64,000 nucleotides of DNA from Candidatus Poseidonia sp. (GCA_022426155.1 JAKMEE010000012.1:1-64000); one strand, 5' to 3'. Counted from the stretch's first letter, positions 17,643-26,689 are shown. The notes: generated by a model from the letters alone, not told the origin. Numbers and translations: made by a program.

Positions 17643-20600
17643 ATGCAGAAAGCAGTTTTCTTGGTTTCATTATTCGTTTTGAGCCTTCTCTTTCCTCTCA
17701 CTTCTTCAGTGCAAGCACAAACAAGCGGAGAAGGAGAATCTGATGATTTTCAAATACTTCACACAGCAATCAATCCTACAAATAACCACACATACCATCT
17801 TCTTTCAGCAGGCTCATGGGAAGATTCTGCACAAGCTGCACGTGGTCTTGGAGGTTTCTTGACGACCGTGGATGACGAGGTTGAAAACACATGGTTGTTC
17901 GATACTTTTGCATCTTGGGACAATCTCTCAAGGCACCTATGGACTGGTTTGTCCGATGTCAATTCGGAAGGTGAATATCGCTGGCATGATGGAACTCCAT
18001 TCTTTTATCGAAATTGGGGAGAAGAGCAACCATCTGCCGGTGGAGATGAAGATTATGTCCACATTGCCTCAACCAACATGGGTAATATCATGCCAGAAAC
18101 ATGGAATGATTTGGAAAATGACCCTCAATATTTCCCGGTCTATGGCGTTGTTGAGATCGGACCCGGTGCCGACTTTTCACTTCGATTTGACGGGGAAGGC
18201 GATCATGTAGTTGTTCAACACGACGAACAACTTAACTTCACTGATTCCCAAGAAATTGAATTGGAAGCATGGGTTCATCCATTCAAGGTTGAAGGCTTGC
18301 AATTCATCATGATGAAGGGTGATTATGGGTGGGGCATGTACCTTAACGGAGACAAACTCGCTTACGCTTCTGAATACAGCCTATCCCAACATCCCCAATC
18401 CAATCAAACTCTCGATGCTAATGTTTGGTCGCATGTCCGAGTTTCCATCCAGAAAGATGTTGGTGGTGAATTTTTCATCAATAATCAATCCGCTGGATTG
18501 ATCGGTGCTGAAGATGCCAAAATCCCTCTAGGCGACTTTGGTTCCAACGATTGTTTCACCTCTGGTGACGATTGCGATGAATTGTATATCGCCAGAATGG
18601 GGGCTGGATGTGAGTGCAATTACTTTGAGGGAATGCTCGACAACCTATCCATTTGGTCTTCCAAACAATCCTCACCAGTTGGCGAATTGAATTTAAGTTC
18701 TGAATGGACCTTTGCAGAGGGCGAAGGTGACATTACGATTGATCATGAATCTCGTAACGGAAGCATTGTCGGTGCTGATTGGGTGATGCCCGACGGTTCA
18801 ATTGTTGCTCAAGCCGTTGAGTTATTCTCGGGAGAAGAATACTATTTGGAATTTGTAAACGACGGTGACACCTTGCTCTTTTTCGTAGAAATTGGTGAAT
18901 ACACGCGCTCCTTGTCTTGGTTTTCTTTTTCCTACAAATTTGACGAAGGCGGTTTACCGACAAATTACGATTTGTACATGGCTCATGACGAAGTGCCAAC
19001 TTCATGGAATCATGATGAATACATTCTCGCGGAATATGGATGGGCCTCAGAAAGTTGGTCTTGGCCAGATGAGGGCATCGCATGGTTTTCAATTATCCCA
19101 GATGGTGATCTGGAAGAGTTGATCATCTCGGTCGAGATTGATACGGCTGACCCACCGCCTACACTTGATGAGATGACTGAACTCAAACAAAGTATCCCAG
19201 TTACAAATCAAGAATTGTCAGGGCAAGGAGGTCCTGGAGGCGATTGGGATTTCATCGCGAATTACTATTACGTCAATGTGACCGAACCACTCGCTGATTT
19301 ACGAGTTCGAACCTACGGTGGACGAGGCGATGTGGATATCGGGATTTCATATTACAGTCCTCCAACACCCCAAGATTTCTGGGTCTGGGATGAGCCTTCG
19401 ACTGAGAAGGATCAGGGTGAGGTACAACTTGAGGCTTGGTCAACCGGCGGCGGCAATGATGAAGAAGTCCACTTGTTCGACGTGGAGCCAGGTTTGTATT
19501 ACATTACGGCATATACATACCGTCAAGCGAGGGAATTTACTATTGTGACAGATTTCGTTTATCCTCCCGAAAACGTTGAGCCAAGCGATGCAATCGTCCT
19601 CACACCAGGAATAGAGTATGGCCTTTTGAGCGGATATGTCGGTCTTTCACAATACTTCAAAGTGGAGGTGCCTCAAGACACAGAGCGCTTGATTGTGGAC
19701 CTCTCCGATGGGGATGGAGAAGCCTCTCTTTTCATGCGCTTGGACCAAGCCCCCACTTCGACCACGTATGATCATCATTCAACATCTGGAGGTGCAGATG
19801 ATAGAATTGCATTCAATGACCCAACTCCGGGTTGGTGGTACATTCTCTTGACCTCAGAATCTGTCTTTACTGGAGTGAACATCATGGCAGAGTTTGCGGA
19901 CCGATATGTCTGGTCCTACGATGGAACGCCCATTGAATTGTACAACGAGGAGCCCCTTTCCGGTATTGAGGTTCCGAAAGGGGAAACCATCGAATTCTAT
20001 GCAACTCTTGATGAGCCAGGCAATTATTTCCAAATTGAGTCATCAGGTGGTTCTGGTGATGTAATGATTACCATCAATGGAATGCAATTCATGTTTGATA
20101 TGTTCGGAGGAGATGATGGATGGATTGACCAAGGTGGCCGACAAGGACCACCGCTTGAATTCGAAGCTGAACAATTTGAGATGAACAGCGGTAAATCTGG
20201 CACAAATCACATACTGACGGTGGAATTCCCAACCAACGGTGACATTGATATTGAAATCAGGGGTATTTCTGACGTCATAGATCTCACTTTAGTAGCTCGA
20301 TGGGATGTCTCAGATTTCCCTGTTGAGCCCATAGATCCAGTGAAACCAAAAGAAGGAACTGAAGCCTCATCCTGTGATGAGACTGCCAGAAATGATTTCG
20401 CTGAAAGTGATCTTGATGGGTCTGGCGTATTGGAAAGCGACGAATTAGGAATGGATTCAGATGATCAGATTTCATCGGTAGGACCTCGAATCTTCATGTT
20501 GTTTGATGCTAACGAAGATGGTGAGGTGGAATACAGAGAATACTTGCAGGTGATGTGCAATTGCGATAATGAGGTCACCATGGCATTTGAAGAATTTTCC

Positions 20601-21275
20601 CAAGGTGGGGAACAAGTTTCAATCAAAAACCTCATCACTCATCCATGGATGAACAAGTATGATTTTGAATCCTATGATGGAAACGAAGATGGTTTCATCG
20701 ATCGTGATGAATTAGGGCTCTTGGCAATTATGTGTGAGACCACATTCGATGCCTTTGACGGTGATGGTGATGGAGTGCCCGATGACGAGGATGCATTCCC
20801 TGACGACCCTAGTGAGAGCAAGGACACAGACGGTGACGGGGTCGGTGATAACTCAGATCTCGCACCAAGCGTTGCCAATGACATCATATATTCTACTGCA
20901 GCGATTTTATTCCTGGTTTTAGCTAGTCTTCTTGCTCTCTTCATTCGTGGTGCAAACCGCAATAATGACAATCCAACGGGTTGGGATGGAATGGAGAGTA
21001 TGGAAGACAGAATGTTAGGTGAATCCCCATCCAAATATGTAGAACCGCTTCCAGAATCGACCATGGATTATTCCATATCATCAACTGAAAATATCTCAGA
21101 CCCGTTACCAATTGAATTGGTTTCAGATGTACCAGTTGCACAAGAACTCACGGCACCTGACCCCTCGTTGATGGGAATGGTACTCAGCGGACGAGAGACC
21201 CTTGAATATCCAACCTCTTCCGGTAGGTTTTGGTTCCGAAATTCAATGGAAGAACCATGGCAACTCGATGAGTGA
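17643..21275 (+). CDS. Secreted multidomain C-type-lectin/LamG/EF-hand surface protein
   Basis: This 1210-residue protein begins with a signal peptide (1-26, ending SSVQAQ). Domains in order: a C-type-lectin-like domain (about 45-175, with WTGLSD and WNDLEND); a LamG/concanavalin-like jelly roll (about 180-345, FDGEGDHVVV to LDNLSIWS); then repeated beta domains resembling pre-peptidase C-terminal domains (about 520-930). EF-hand-like acidic loops follow (DLDGSGVLESDE, DANEDGEVEYRE, DGNEDGFIDRDE), then thrombospondin-type-3-like Ca loops (DGDGDGVPDDEDAFPDDP). A transmembrane helix lies near 1080-1100, and a roughly 100-residue tail is predicted to be cytoplasmic. It is likely a membrane-anchored, calcium-stabilised adhesin or glycan-binding protein. 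The C-terminus has no PGF-type sortase signal. It is predicted to be cell-surface exposed. Confidence 0.85.
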   Translation: MQKAVFLVSLFVLSLLFPLTSSVQAQTSGEGESDDFQILHTAINPTNNHTYHLLSAGSWEDSAQAARGLGGFLTTVDDEVENTWLFDTFASWDNLSRHLWTGLSDVNSEGEYRWHDGTPFFYRNWGEEQPSAGGDEDYVHIASTNMGNIMPETWNDLENDPQYFPVYGVVEIGPGADFSLRFDGEGDHVVVQHDEQLNFTDSQEIELEAWVHPFKVEGLQFIMMKGDYGWGMYLNGDKLAYASEYSLSQHPQSNQTLDANVWSHVRVSIQKDVGGEFFINNQSAGLIGAEDAKIPLGDFGSNDCFTSGDDCDELYIARMGAGCECNYFEGMLDNLSIWSSKQSSPVGELNLSSEWTFAEGEGDITIDHESRNGSIVGADWVMPDGSIVAQAVELFSGEEYYLEFVNDGDTLLFFVEIGEYTRSLSWFSFSYKFDEGGLPTNYDLYMAHDEVPTSWNHDEYILAEYGWASESWSWPDEGIAWFSIIPDGDLEELIISVEIDTADPPPTLDEMTELKQSIPVTNQELSGQGGPGGDWDFIANYYYVNVTEPLADLRVRTYGGRGDVDIGISYYSPPTPQDFWVWDEPSTEKDQGEVQLEAWSTGGGNDEEVHLFDVEPGLYYITAYTYRQAREFTIVTDFVYPPENVEPSDAIVLTPGIEYGLLSGYVGLSQYFKVEVPQDTERLIVDLSDGDGEASLFMRLDQAPTSTTYDHHSTSGGADDRIAFNDPTPGWWYILLTSESVFTGVNIMAEFADRYVWSYDGTPIELYNEEPLSGIEVPKGETIEFYATLDEPGNYFQIESSGGSGDVMITINGMQFMFDMFGGDDGWIDQGGRQGPPLEFEAEQFEMNSGKSGTNHILTVEFPTNGDIDIEIRGISDVIDLTLVARWDVSDFPVEPIDPVKPKEGTEASSCDETARNDFAESDLDGSGVLESDELGMDSDDQISSVGPRIFMLFDANEDGEVEYREYLQVMCNCDNEVTMAFEEFSQGGEQVSIKNLITHPWMNKYDFESYDGNEDGFIDRDELGLLAIMCETTFDAFDGDGDGVPDDEDAFPDDPSESKDTDGDGVGDNSDLAPSVANDIIYSTAAILFLVLASLLALFIRGANRNNDNPTGWDGMESMEDRMLGESPSKYVEPLPESTMDYSISSTENISDPLPIELVSDVPVAQELTAPDPSLMGMVLSGRETLEYPTSSGRFWFRNSMEEPWQLDE

Positions 21276-21318
21276 TTCAAAGAGTCATCTTCATCAGCCT
21301 TTGTTTCATGGGCCAACT

Positions 21319-21390
21319 GCCCTTGTAGTGTAGTGGATATCACCCCGGCCTCCGGAGCCAGGAACCCGCGTTCGAATCGCGGCAAGGGCG
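21319..21390 (+). tRNA. tRNA-Arg (anticodon CCG)
   Basis: A 72-base cloverleaf. The acceptor stem GCCCTTG/CAAGGGC pairs perfectly over seven base pairs; the D arm is GTG...CAC with GG in the loop; the anticodon loop CTCCGGA has U33 and anticodon CCG; the variable loop is four bases; the T stem CCGCG/CGCGG pairs perfectly around TTCGAAT. The discriminator base is G and CCA is not encoded. One C-A mismatch lies inside the anticodon stem (CCGGC against GCCAG). No intron is seen. CCG reads the Arg codon CGG. The convergent OYE gene ends two bases away. Confidence 0.9.
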
Positions 21391-21391
21391 T

Positions 21392-22489
21392 TCATTCATC
21401 CTCTGAAACGAAGTTTTTCCAACGCTTCATGTAACTGATGAATGTCTCGTTAAGCCCTGCATGTCGTAAGGTACGGGGATGAAATGGGGGTCGTTGAATC
21501 TCTTCTCCCTTTGTTCTGATCATCTCTGGCCATGTTGGATGGGCAATTCCAGCACGGGCTACACCGATGAGGTTCGCTCCTTCACCAATTGCAAAATCCA
21601 CATCTGCTCGGTCCCAAATAGCGCCTGTCGTGATAATTGGAATCGTCCCCTTGAGGTCATCCGTGAACCACCGCGTGAGGGTCTTTTCCTCATCACCTTC
21701 ATTGGTGTGGAGTGGAAAGATATCCCAACATGAGATGTGGAGAAAATCCATTCCCCAATCTTTGCACCATCTTGAAACTTCGAGGGTATCGGACAAGGTA
21801 ATGCCAGCCTTTTCAATCACGGGGGAGAGTCTGACACCAACCAAGAAATCATGACTTGTTACCTTACGAATTGCCTCATAGATTCTTTGCAGAAATCTTG
21901 CTCTGTTCTGAAGAGTACCTCCCCATTTGTCCTTTCTGCGATTGGTGACAGTTCCGAGGAACTGACAAATCAAATAACTATGCGCACCGTGGAGTTCAAC
22001 ACCATCAAAACCTGCCTTTTCACACCGTTGGGCAGCGTCAGCAAAATCTTGTATGAGGCTCTCAATTTCATCATGAGTTAATGCCCTTGATGACTCCTCC
22101 ATGCCCGCCTCTATATTTTCAGATGCCGAAACAGGTCTCACACCATTCAATGCCTCTGGGGCCCTCATGCCCCCGTGAAAAATCTGAACCAGTCCAATCG
22201 AGCCATGCTGATGAATCTCCCTTGCAAGTTGTGTCAATCCAGGAACATGAACATCAGAATAGACACCGATTTCACCATCCCAACCTTTTCCGTATTGTTG
22301 AACATTTGCCGCCGCCGTCGTGACAATACCAAAGCCTCCTTTGGCCCTCAAAGCGAGCCAATGGATTTCATCGTCGGAAATGGTTCCATCTTGATGACTC
22401 TGCTTATTGGTCATCGCAGCTAAAACAGAACGGTTTCGAACCTTGATGTTCGTTCGAGGAAAGACAAATGGCTCATCCATGGCTCTCAT
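21392..22489 (-). CDS. Old-yellow-enzyme family NADH:flavin oxidoreductase
   Basis: A 365-residue FMN-dependent TIM-barrel reductase. Family marks are the N-terminal N-R-S-V-L-A-A-M-T-N segment, the HGAHSYLICQFL motif whose paired histidines bind substrate, the NRRKDKWGG segment, and a C-terminal G-V-A-R-A-G-I phosphate-binding turn near 324. The family reduces activated C=C bonds or dienoyl-CoA. No C-terminal iron-sulfur or FAD/NAD domain of the 2,4-dienoyl-CoA reductase type is present, so it is the short form. The substrate is unknown. It ends two bases from the tRNA-Arg gene on the other strand. Confidence 0.9.
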   Translation of the reverse strand: MRAMDEPFVFPRTNIKVRNRSVLAAMTNKQSHQDGTISDDEIHWLALRAKGGFGIVTTAAANVQQYGKGWDGEIGVYSDVHVPGLTQLAREIHQHGSIGLVQIFHGGMRAPEALNGVRPVSASENIEAGMEESSRALTHDEIESLIQDFADAAQRCEKAGFDGVELHGAHSYLICQFLGTVTNRRKDKWGGTLQNRARFLQRIYEAIRKVTSHDFLVGVRLSPVIEKAGITLSDTLEVSRWCKDWGMDFLHISCWDIFPLHTNEGDEEKTLTRWFTDDLKGTIPIITTGAIWDRADVDFAIGEGANLIGVARAGIAHPTWPEMIRTKGEEIQRPPFHPRTLRHAGLNETFISYMKRWKNFVSEDE

Positions 22490-22570
22490 GAGAGGTGGTT
22501 AGGTGGGTCGGCCATCATCCTTTCCGAAGGAAATTCTCCGTCACCATTTGGCATCAAGGATGACTCGCTA

Positions 22571-23476
22571 TCATGGTGAAGTGTTCTTATCTCGACTGAA
22601 CGGTTCAATGAGCGTCAAAATATTTCGATGCATCTTTGGAAGAATCTCGAACATAATGAGGGCGATAAGGAACATTGCAAGGAGGCTGAAAAAGCGTGCA
22701 ACATAGGTGTGCCCAAATTCAAATACACTCATCCCCCACAAATCCCACTCGGTGTAGGTCATGTGCATCCAGATTAATCCAGCATTACGGAACACGTTCA
22801 AAAAATGTATGAGTGGTATGACGAGAATCAGAGCACGTACACGTTGTTTCCAGTGAAGGTTGAGCACTGAGATTGCACCGATGAAGAGAACCATGGATTG
22901 CAAAGCCGTGCAGGCCAAAACAAAATTGATTCCAATCACTCCTCCATCTGCCAAAATCAATTCAGATTGGAAAGCATATTCTCCTGTGAAATCTGTAGAG
23001 AACCATCGATTTCCGTCCCATTCTTCCCAGGTGACTCGCCCACTGGTCGCATTCACCCATGTATCACCAATTTCAATGGATTCACCGCCTGCAAATCCGA
23101 GTAGCCACGCTGATTGAGAAGCAACGAACCAAATGGCGAGAATACTCAACCATGGAATGTAAGCGATCAACAGGTAGGGGCCACCTGCAAAAGCAACGGT
23201 TCCCCGAGCCCAATACAAGGCTTCTCGTTGGTGGGGCTGGTGATGTGTCTCCCACCAAGCCATACCAATTGCAAGAGGCAGAGTCATGGCGCACAATGCG
23301 ACCAACACTGAATCATCATGTTCAAGGTAGGTCCATGAAAGGTTGAAAAAATAGAGACCCACACCGATCCACCCAATTTGTGCGAGGCGCTCAGTTGCAG
23401 ATTTCCTCCAAATCCACGAACATGCCAAGGCAAACATACCGATGGCACCGACAAGTGTCGCGGTTGAACTTTCCAT
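22571..23476 (-). CDS. artA: Archaeosortase A-like membrane transpeptidase
   Basis: About 301 residues with roughly eight transmembrane segments. The archaeosortase active-site residues are recognisable: a cysteine in ACTALQS (C189), an arginine in NVFRNAG (R230, 41 residues later, matching the spacing known for ArtA), and a downstream histidine/arginine pair in FGHTYVAR (H256, R261). Archaeosortase A removes a C-terminal PGF-CTERM tail from surface proteins and links them to membrane lipid. A roughly 50-residue extracytoplasmic loop lies between helices 5 and 6. No PGF-CTERM substrate is encoded in the window. The start is ATG 23476; a GTG lies two codons upstream. It faces away from the GmhB-like gene. 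Confidence 0.8.
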   Translation of the reverse strand: MESSTATLVGAIGMFALACSWIWRKSATERLAQIGWIGVGLYFFNLSWTYLEHDDSVLVALCAMTLPLAIGMAWWETHHQPHQREALYWARGTVAFAGGPYLLIAYIPWLSILAIWFVASQSAWLLGFAGGESIEIGDTWVNATSGRVTWEEWDGNRWFSTDFTGEYAFQSELILADGGVIGINFVLACTALQSMVLFIGAISVLNLHWKQRVRALILVIPLIHFLNVFRNAGLIWMHMTYTEWDLWGMSVFEFGHTYVARFFSLLAMFLIALIMFEILPKMHRNILTLIEPFSRDKNTSP

Positions 23477-23563
23477 CAGCACAAGTCAATGCAGGGGTCG
23501 CTTCTCTTTGAACTTCTCCAATCATTCGGGAAAACCCTTCATGTTCCTAGGTGTGGCCATACC

Positions 23564-24223
23564 ATGGAGGGAGTGTTTGTACAGTGGGGTCCAGAGCCCG
23601 ATGACTTCGGTCCTTCCTCACAACCAGTTGCATTTTTGGACCGTGATGGTGTTCTCAATCTTGGAAAAGAAGGATATGTGAATGGGCCAGATGAAGTGGA
23701 ATTACTCAAAGGAGCGGGTTTGGTTGTTGGAGCACTCAAAGAAGCAGGTTATCTTGTATGTGTTGTAACAAATCAATCGCCCATTCAGCGAGGATTGTGG
23801 GGTCCTGAACGCTTGGGTGACATCCATCATGAATTGCAACGGCAATTGCTTGGTGAACATTCCAAAGCCGCCATCGATCTTTTTTTGGCCTGCCCTCATC
23901 GGTTCAAAGATGGATGTGCTTGCAGAAAACCCTCACCTGGTATGCTCAGACTTGGACATCAAATGCTTCGTGAGGAAATTCCGACTGAACGTCAAGAAGG
24001 TCCCTTTGAACGACGAATCGAATCTCCGGTTGTGGATTGGTGGGGCAAAAAACCCTCCTCGCCTCATCCTTTGGATTTGATGGTGGGTGACCGACGCTCT
24101 GATATGGGTGCAGGGTGGGCTTTTGGGTGTCGTTTATTTCGTGTAAATGCAAGCATTGGGCTTACACAGGTTCAACTTCAATGGTTGAACGATGAAACAT
24201 CTGGAGACTCATTCCAGCCATGA
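23564..24223 (+). CDS. HAD phosphatase, GmhB/HisB-N-like
   Basis: About 219 residues of a HAD-superfamily phosphatase. Motif I is AFLDRDGVLN, motif II lies in VVTNQSPIQRG, and the zinc-binding loop C-P-H-x(5)-C-x-C-R-K-P-S-P-G is characteristic of the GmhB/histidinol-phosphatase branch. Motif IV is LMVGDRRSDMGAG. The usual substrates are heptose 1,7-bisphosphate or histidinol phosphate; the genomic context decides neither. A segment between the zinc loop and motif IV (F-E-R-R-I-E-S-P-V-V-D-W-W) is longer than usual. The frame is open up to an ATG at 23489, but ATG 23564 leaves space for a divergent promoter with the archaeosortase. Confidence 0.85.
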   Translation: MEGVFVQWGPEPDDFGPSSQPVAFLDRDGVLNLGKEGYVNGPDEVELLKGAGLVVGALKEAGYLVCVVTNQSPIQRGLWGPERLGDIHHELQRQLLGEHSKAAIDLFLACPHRFKDGCACRKPSPGMLRLGHQMLREEIPTERQEGPFERRIESPVVDWWGKKPSSPHPLDLMVGDRRSDMGAGWAFGCRLFRVNASIGLTQVQLQWLNDETSGDSFQP

Positions 24224-24232
24224 GGTGAATGT

Positions 24233-25444
24233 ATGGGATGGTTAGGACTTGATGATACAGATACATTGGATGAAGGTTGTACGACTCATGCATTTGATGA
24301 TTTATTGCGGCATTTGCCTTCCGATGTCGAGGTGGGAACGGCTCGTCTCGTTAGATTGTGGCCTTTTGCATCTGGGAGAACCCGAGGAAATGCGGCGGTG
24401 TCAGTTGAACTTCTGACCAAAAATGAAGCAGCTCTTATGGAACATTTAGAGGATTGGTGGCAGACCTCTCTTGTTCACCTCAAAGGTCAACATTCAATTT
24501 CTCATCATTCGAGCCGACAGCAACAATCAACCGACCCAGGAATGGTCTGGTTTTCTCATCAACCCGATGAATCTGCCTACTGGATGACAGTCAGGGGTGA
24601 AGTCAAACAGCGGGATTTACCAATTCCCGATAAGGAATGGGGAGGTCTTGGTTGCATTGGAGCTATTGCAGCCGCAGCTTGGCCAAAACATCATTCAACT
24701 TGGGAAGGGATTGCTTGGCGTGAAACTTCCTCCCCCAATACACCGAGAAGGGTCTGTGAAAAAACCCTGAAGGACATTGATGAGTGGCCAGATACCTTTC
24801 TTTCACGCGACCCACGGCGTGGTGTGAGTCTTATCGCACCAAGAGGACCTTCACCCGTACTTCTGGGAGTAAGAGCAACGTCAGAATCTACCGCAAGTGC
24901 AGCCCTTTCATCACTCTTAGAGTCTCAGGACACAGAACAAGCGTCGTCTTTCCGTATTTTTCAGACCAATCAAGCGTCAGGTGATCATCTTGATGGAACC
25001 AGGAGAGTTACCATTGAATCAGTTGATGTAGTAAGGGAACGTAAACATGCAACCATCCAGTCATCGGATGGTGCGATGATTGCCTATGCAGAAGGTGGTC
25101 CTATCAATCGTTTAGCGAGATGGCTTCAACCTGGTGATGTCGTTGATGTCAGAGGCCTACATGACCCTCAAGGTTCATTGCACATTGAACAGATGAAACT
25201 CGTTTCTGCCAAAGCTCGTCAACGAGTCCGACCGTCGTGTAAAATGTGTGATGTTCGAATGAAAAGCATGGGGGCAAATCAGGGAATCCGTTGTCCTAAA
25301 TGTAGAGAACAACACGCAGATGCCTGGATTGAACTTGAACCAGAGCCACCCTATCTCGATTGGATTGAGCCACCGGCCACTCACCGTCGCCACCTCGCTC
25401 GCCCCTTGGAATGGGGGGTCCCTGAAACGAGATTTGAACCCTGA
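24233..25444 (+). CDS. tiaS: tRNA(Ile2) 2-agmatinylcytidine synthetase TiaS
   Basis: TiaS attaches agmatine to C34 of the CAU-anticodon tRNA-Ile so that it reads AUA. The 403 residues show the archaeal-specific pattern: GLDDTDTLDEGCTTH at the N-terminus (kinase-like domain), GLGCIGAIAAAAW in the ferredoxin-like domain, an OB-fold-like region around 265-325, and a zinc ribbon C-K-M-C...C-P-K-C near 341-363. The start ATG at 24233 follows the phosphatase gene by nine bases. It marks the genome as archaeal because TiaS is restricted to Archaea. Confidence 0.93.
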   Translation: MGWLGLDDTDTLDEGCTTHAFDDLLRHLPSDVEVGTARLVRLWPFASGRTRGNAAVSVELLTKNEAALMEHLEDWWQTSLVHLKGQHSISHHSSRQQQSTDPGMVWFSHQPDESAYWMTVRGEVKQRDLPIPDKEWGGLGCIGAIAAAAWPKHHSTWEGIAWRETSSPNTPRRVCEKTLKDIDEWPDTFLSRDPRRGVSLIAPRGPSPVLLGVRATSESTASAALSSLLESQDTEQASSFRIFQTNQASGDHLDGTRRVTIESVDVVRERKHATIQSSDGAMIAYAEGGPINRLARWLQPGDVVDVRGLHDPQGSLHIEQMKLVSAKARQRVRPSCKMCDVRMKSMGANQGIRCPKCREQHADAWIELEPEPPYLDWIEPPATHRRHLARPLEWGVPETRFEP

Positions 25445-25487
25445 TGGGGACGGAAAGATGAAAACCATCCTCTGTTAACCAAGATTC

Positions 25488-25748
25488 ATGGAACCGGAGA
25501 CTACGAGAAATATTGTGTCACTCATCGGCGTGCTAACGCTGGCCCTCATGGTGTGGTTTATCACCCGACGAGCGATGAAAAATCGTGAATCTATGATGGA
25601 GCAGAATGCTCCGAAGGTTGCAGGTGAGGATGAACTCGGTGGAGCCGCACGAAACCCAGAGCAATTCAATGAACCAGATGAGGATGCTCTCGATGAAATG
25701 GCCAAATTACTTGGTGAAGACGACGAAGAATCAGATCTTGAAGCCTGA
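25488..25748 (+). CDS. Small single-pass membrane protein
   Basis: An 86-residue protein with one transmembrane helix (about residues 8-25, VSLIGVLTLALMVWFIT), a basic stop-transfer segment (RRAMKNR) and a strongly acidic cytoplasmic tail ending D-D-E-E-S-D-L-E-A. I do not recognise the family. It overlaps the 3' end of the convergent RadB-like gene by 18 bases. Confidence 0.65.
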   Translation: MEPETTRNIVSLIGVLTLALMVWFITRRAMKNRESMMEQNAPKVAGEDELGGAARNPEQFNEPDEDALDEMAKLLGEDDEESDLEA

Positions 25749-26360
25749 ATCCTCAATCATTAATTCAGTGGGTTCGCCCTCCCGCTTCAAAATGCGTTGT
25801 CCCCCTTTTTGACTACGCTCTAATGTCCATGCCTCAAATCCAGCTTTGGTCATGGCCTCTTTTCCACGAGGGAGGATGTTCTCGCTGGATGATCCGCTTG
25901 CGTCAACAGTTCCCTTGGAAATGAGAAGTAATCCAACTTCTTCGGGTGTATGTTCGGCCAACCGTTTCACTTCGTTGATTGAGTTAACGGGAATTCTACC
26001 CGAACCATCGCACCAATCATCCAACACAACAAATTTCACACTTGGTAATCCATGCATGGCCTCGAGGATTGCATCAATGGCTTTGTCAAACCGACCTCCG
26101 AAATTCATGGCATGAAATCTCGAAGATTCGACCAAGGAGAGATGTTCAAACAGTTGCGAGAAGCGTGCTGGGTCAGGCATCTCGGAGCTGGCCCATAGGA
26201 CACGTCCTTTCGCAGCAATGATGTCGGCTGCAGCATGAAGACCAAGACTTGTTCCACCGGTGCTTCCTTCAACAGCGAGATGAATTTTCTTTCCATTCAC
26301 CTTGAAATCAACTCGTTCCATGTCATTGAACGGTAGGCAGGGGTGCATGATGGTTTTCAT
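25731..26360 (-). CDS. RecA/RadB/KaiC-like protein with degenerate P-loop
   Basis: About 209 residues. The layout is that of a RadB- or KaiC-type RecA fold: a strand followed by EGSTGGTSLGLHAAADIIAA, where a Walker A loop is expected, then G-R-V-L-W-A-S-S-E-M, and a hydrophobic strand ending in aspartate (VKFVVLDDWCDG), as in Walker B. The Walker A position lacks the invariant lysine (G-G-T-S instead of G-K-T/S), so ATP hydrolysis is doubtful. The C-terminal strands (W-T-L-E-R-S-Q-K-G-G-Q-R) resemble the RadB/KaiC beta-hairpin. The start is uncertain: ATG 26360 is used; 26348 and 26321 are alternatives. It is divergent from a small membrane-protein gene. Confidence 0.7.
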   Translation of the reverse strand: MKTIMHPCLPFNDMERVDFKVNGKKIHLAVEGSTGGTSLGLHAAADIIAAKGRVLWASSEMPDPARFSQLFEHLSLVESSRFHAMNFGGRFDKAIDAILEAMHGLPSVKFVVLDDWCDGSGRIPVNSINEVKRLAEHTPEEVGLLLISKGTVDASGSSSENILPRGKEAMTKAGFEAWTLERSQKGGQRILKREGEPTELMIEDSGFKI

Positions 26361-26410
26361 TAAAACATTCCTTGAGGAAGGCCTATGACCTCCCACACAT
26401 TGGGGAAACC

Positions 26411-26620
26411 ATGAGCGGAGAAATCCGAGATGGCGAACGAATCCCACGCCGACCTGCACCTGAATTTGAGGAGGCAAGCAGTTTTTCAGAAGCCATTCGT
26501 CGCGATGGTTTTTTCGGCACAGCTCTGGAAGATAAAAATCAATACGGACCAGTTGCGATGACCGTTCTTCTGCTCATCGTGGCTGCGGTTACTGGAACAC
26601 TTCTCCGCCTTCTCGGGTGA
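26411..26620 (+). CDS. Small C-tail membrane protein
   Basis: A 69-residue protein with a charged, proline-containing N-terminal part (R-I-P-R-R-P-A-P-E-F-E-E) and a single hydrophobic helix at the very end (about 50-66, MTVLLLIVAAVTGTLLRLL). This tail-anchored layout could be a Get3 or SecE-like client, but no SecE signature was recognised. The ATG at 26411 is chosen over an upstream in-frame ATG at 26372, which would overlap the divergent promoter. Confidence 0.6.
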   Translation: MSGEIRDGERIPRRPAPEFEEASSFSEAIRRDGFFGTALEDKNQYGPVAMTVLLLIVAAVTGTLLRLLG

Positions 26621-26689
26621 GTCCAAAAGTAGCCCTTCTCCCTTCTGCAAGGGCGATAACATCAAACCCTACATGCAAAAACGGGCGGC

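Noticed and set aside
25395-25490. Reverse-strand sequence resembling a tRNA T arm (GGTTCAAATCTC) near the end of tiaS
   Set aside because: The T stem pairs in only about three of five positions and no matching acceptor or D arm follows, so it is most likely coding sequence chance similarity.
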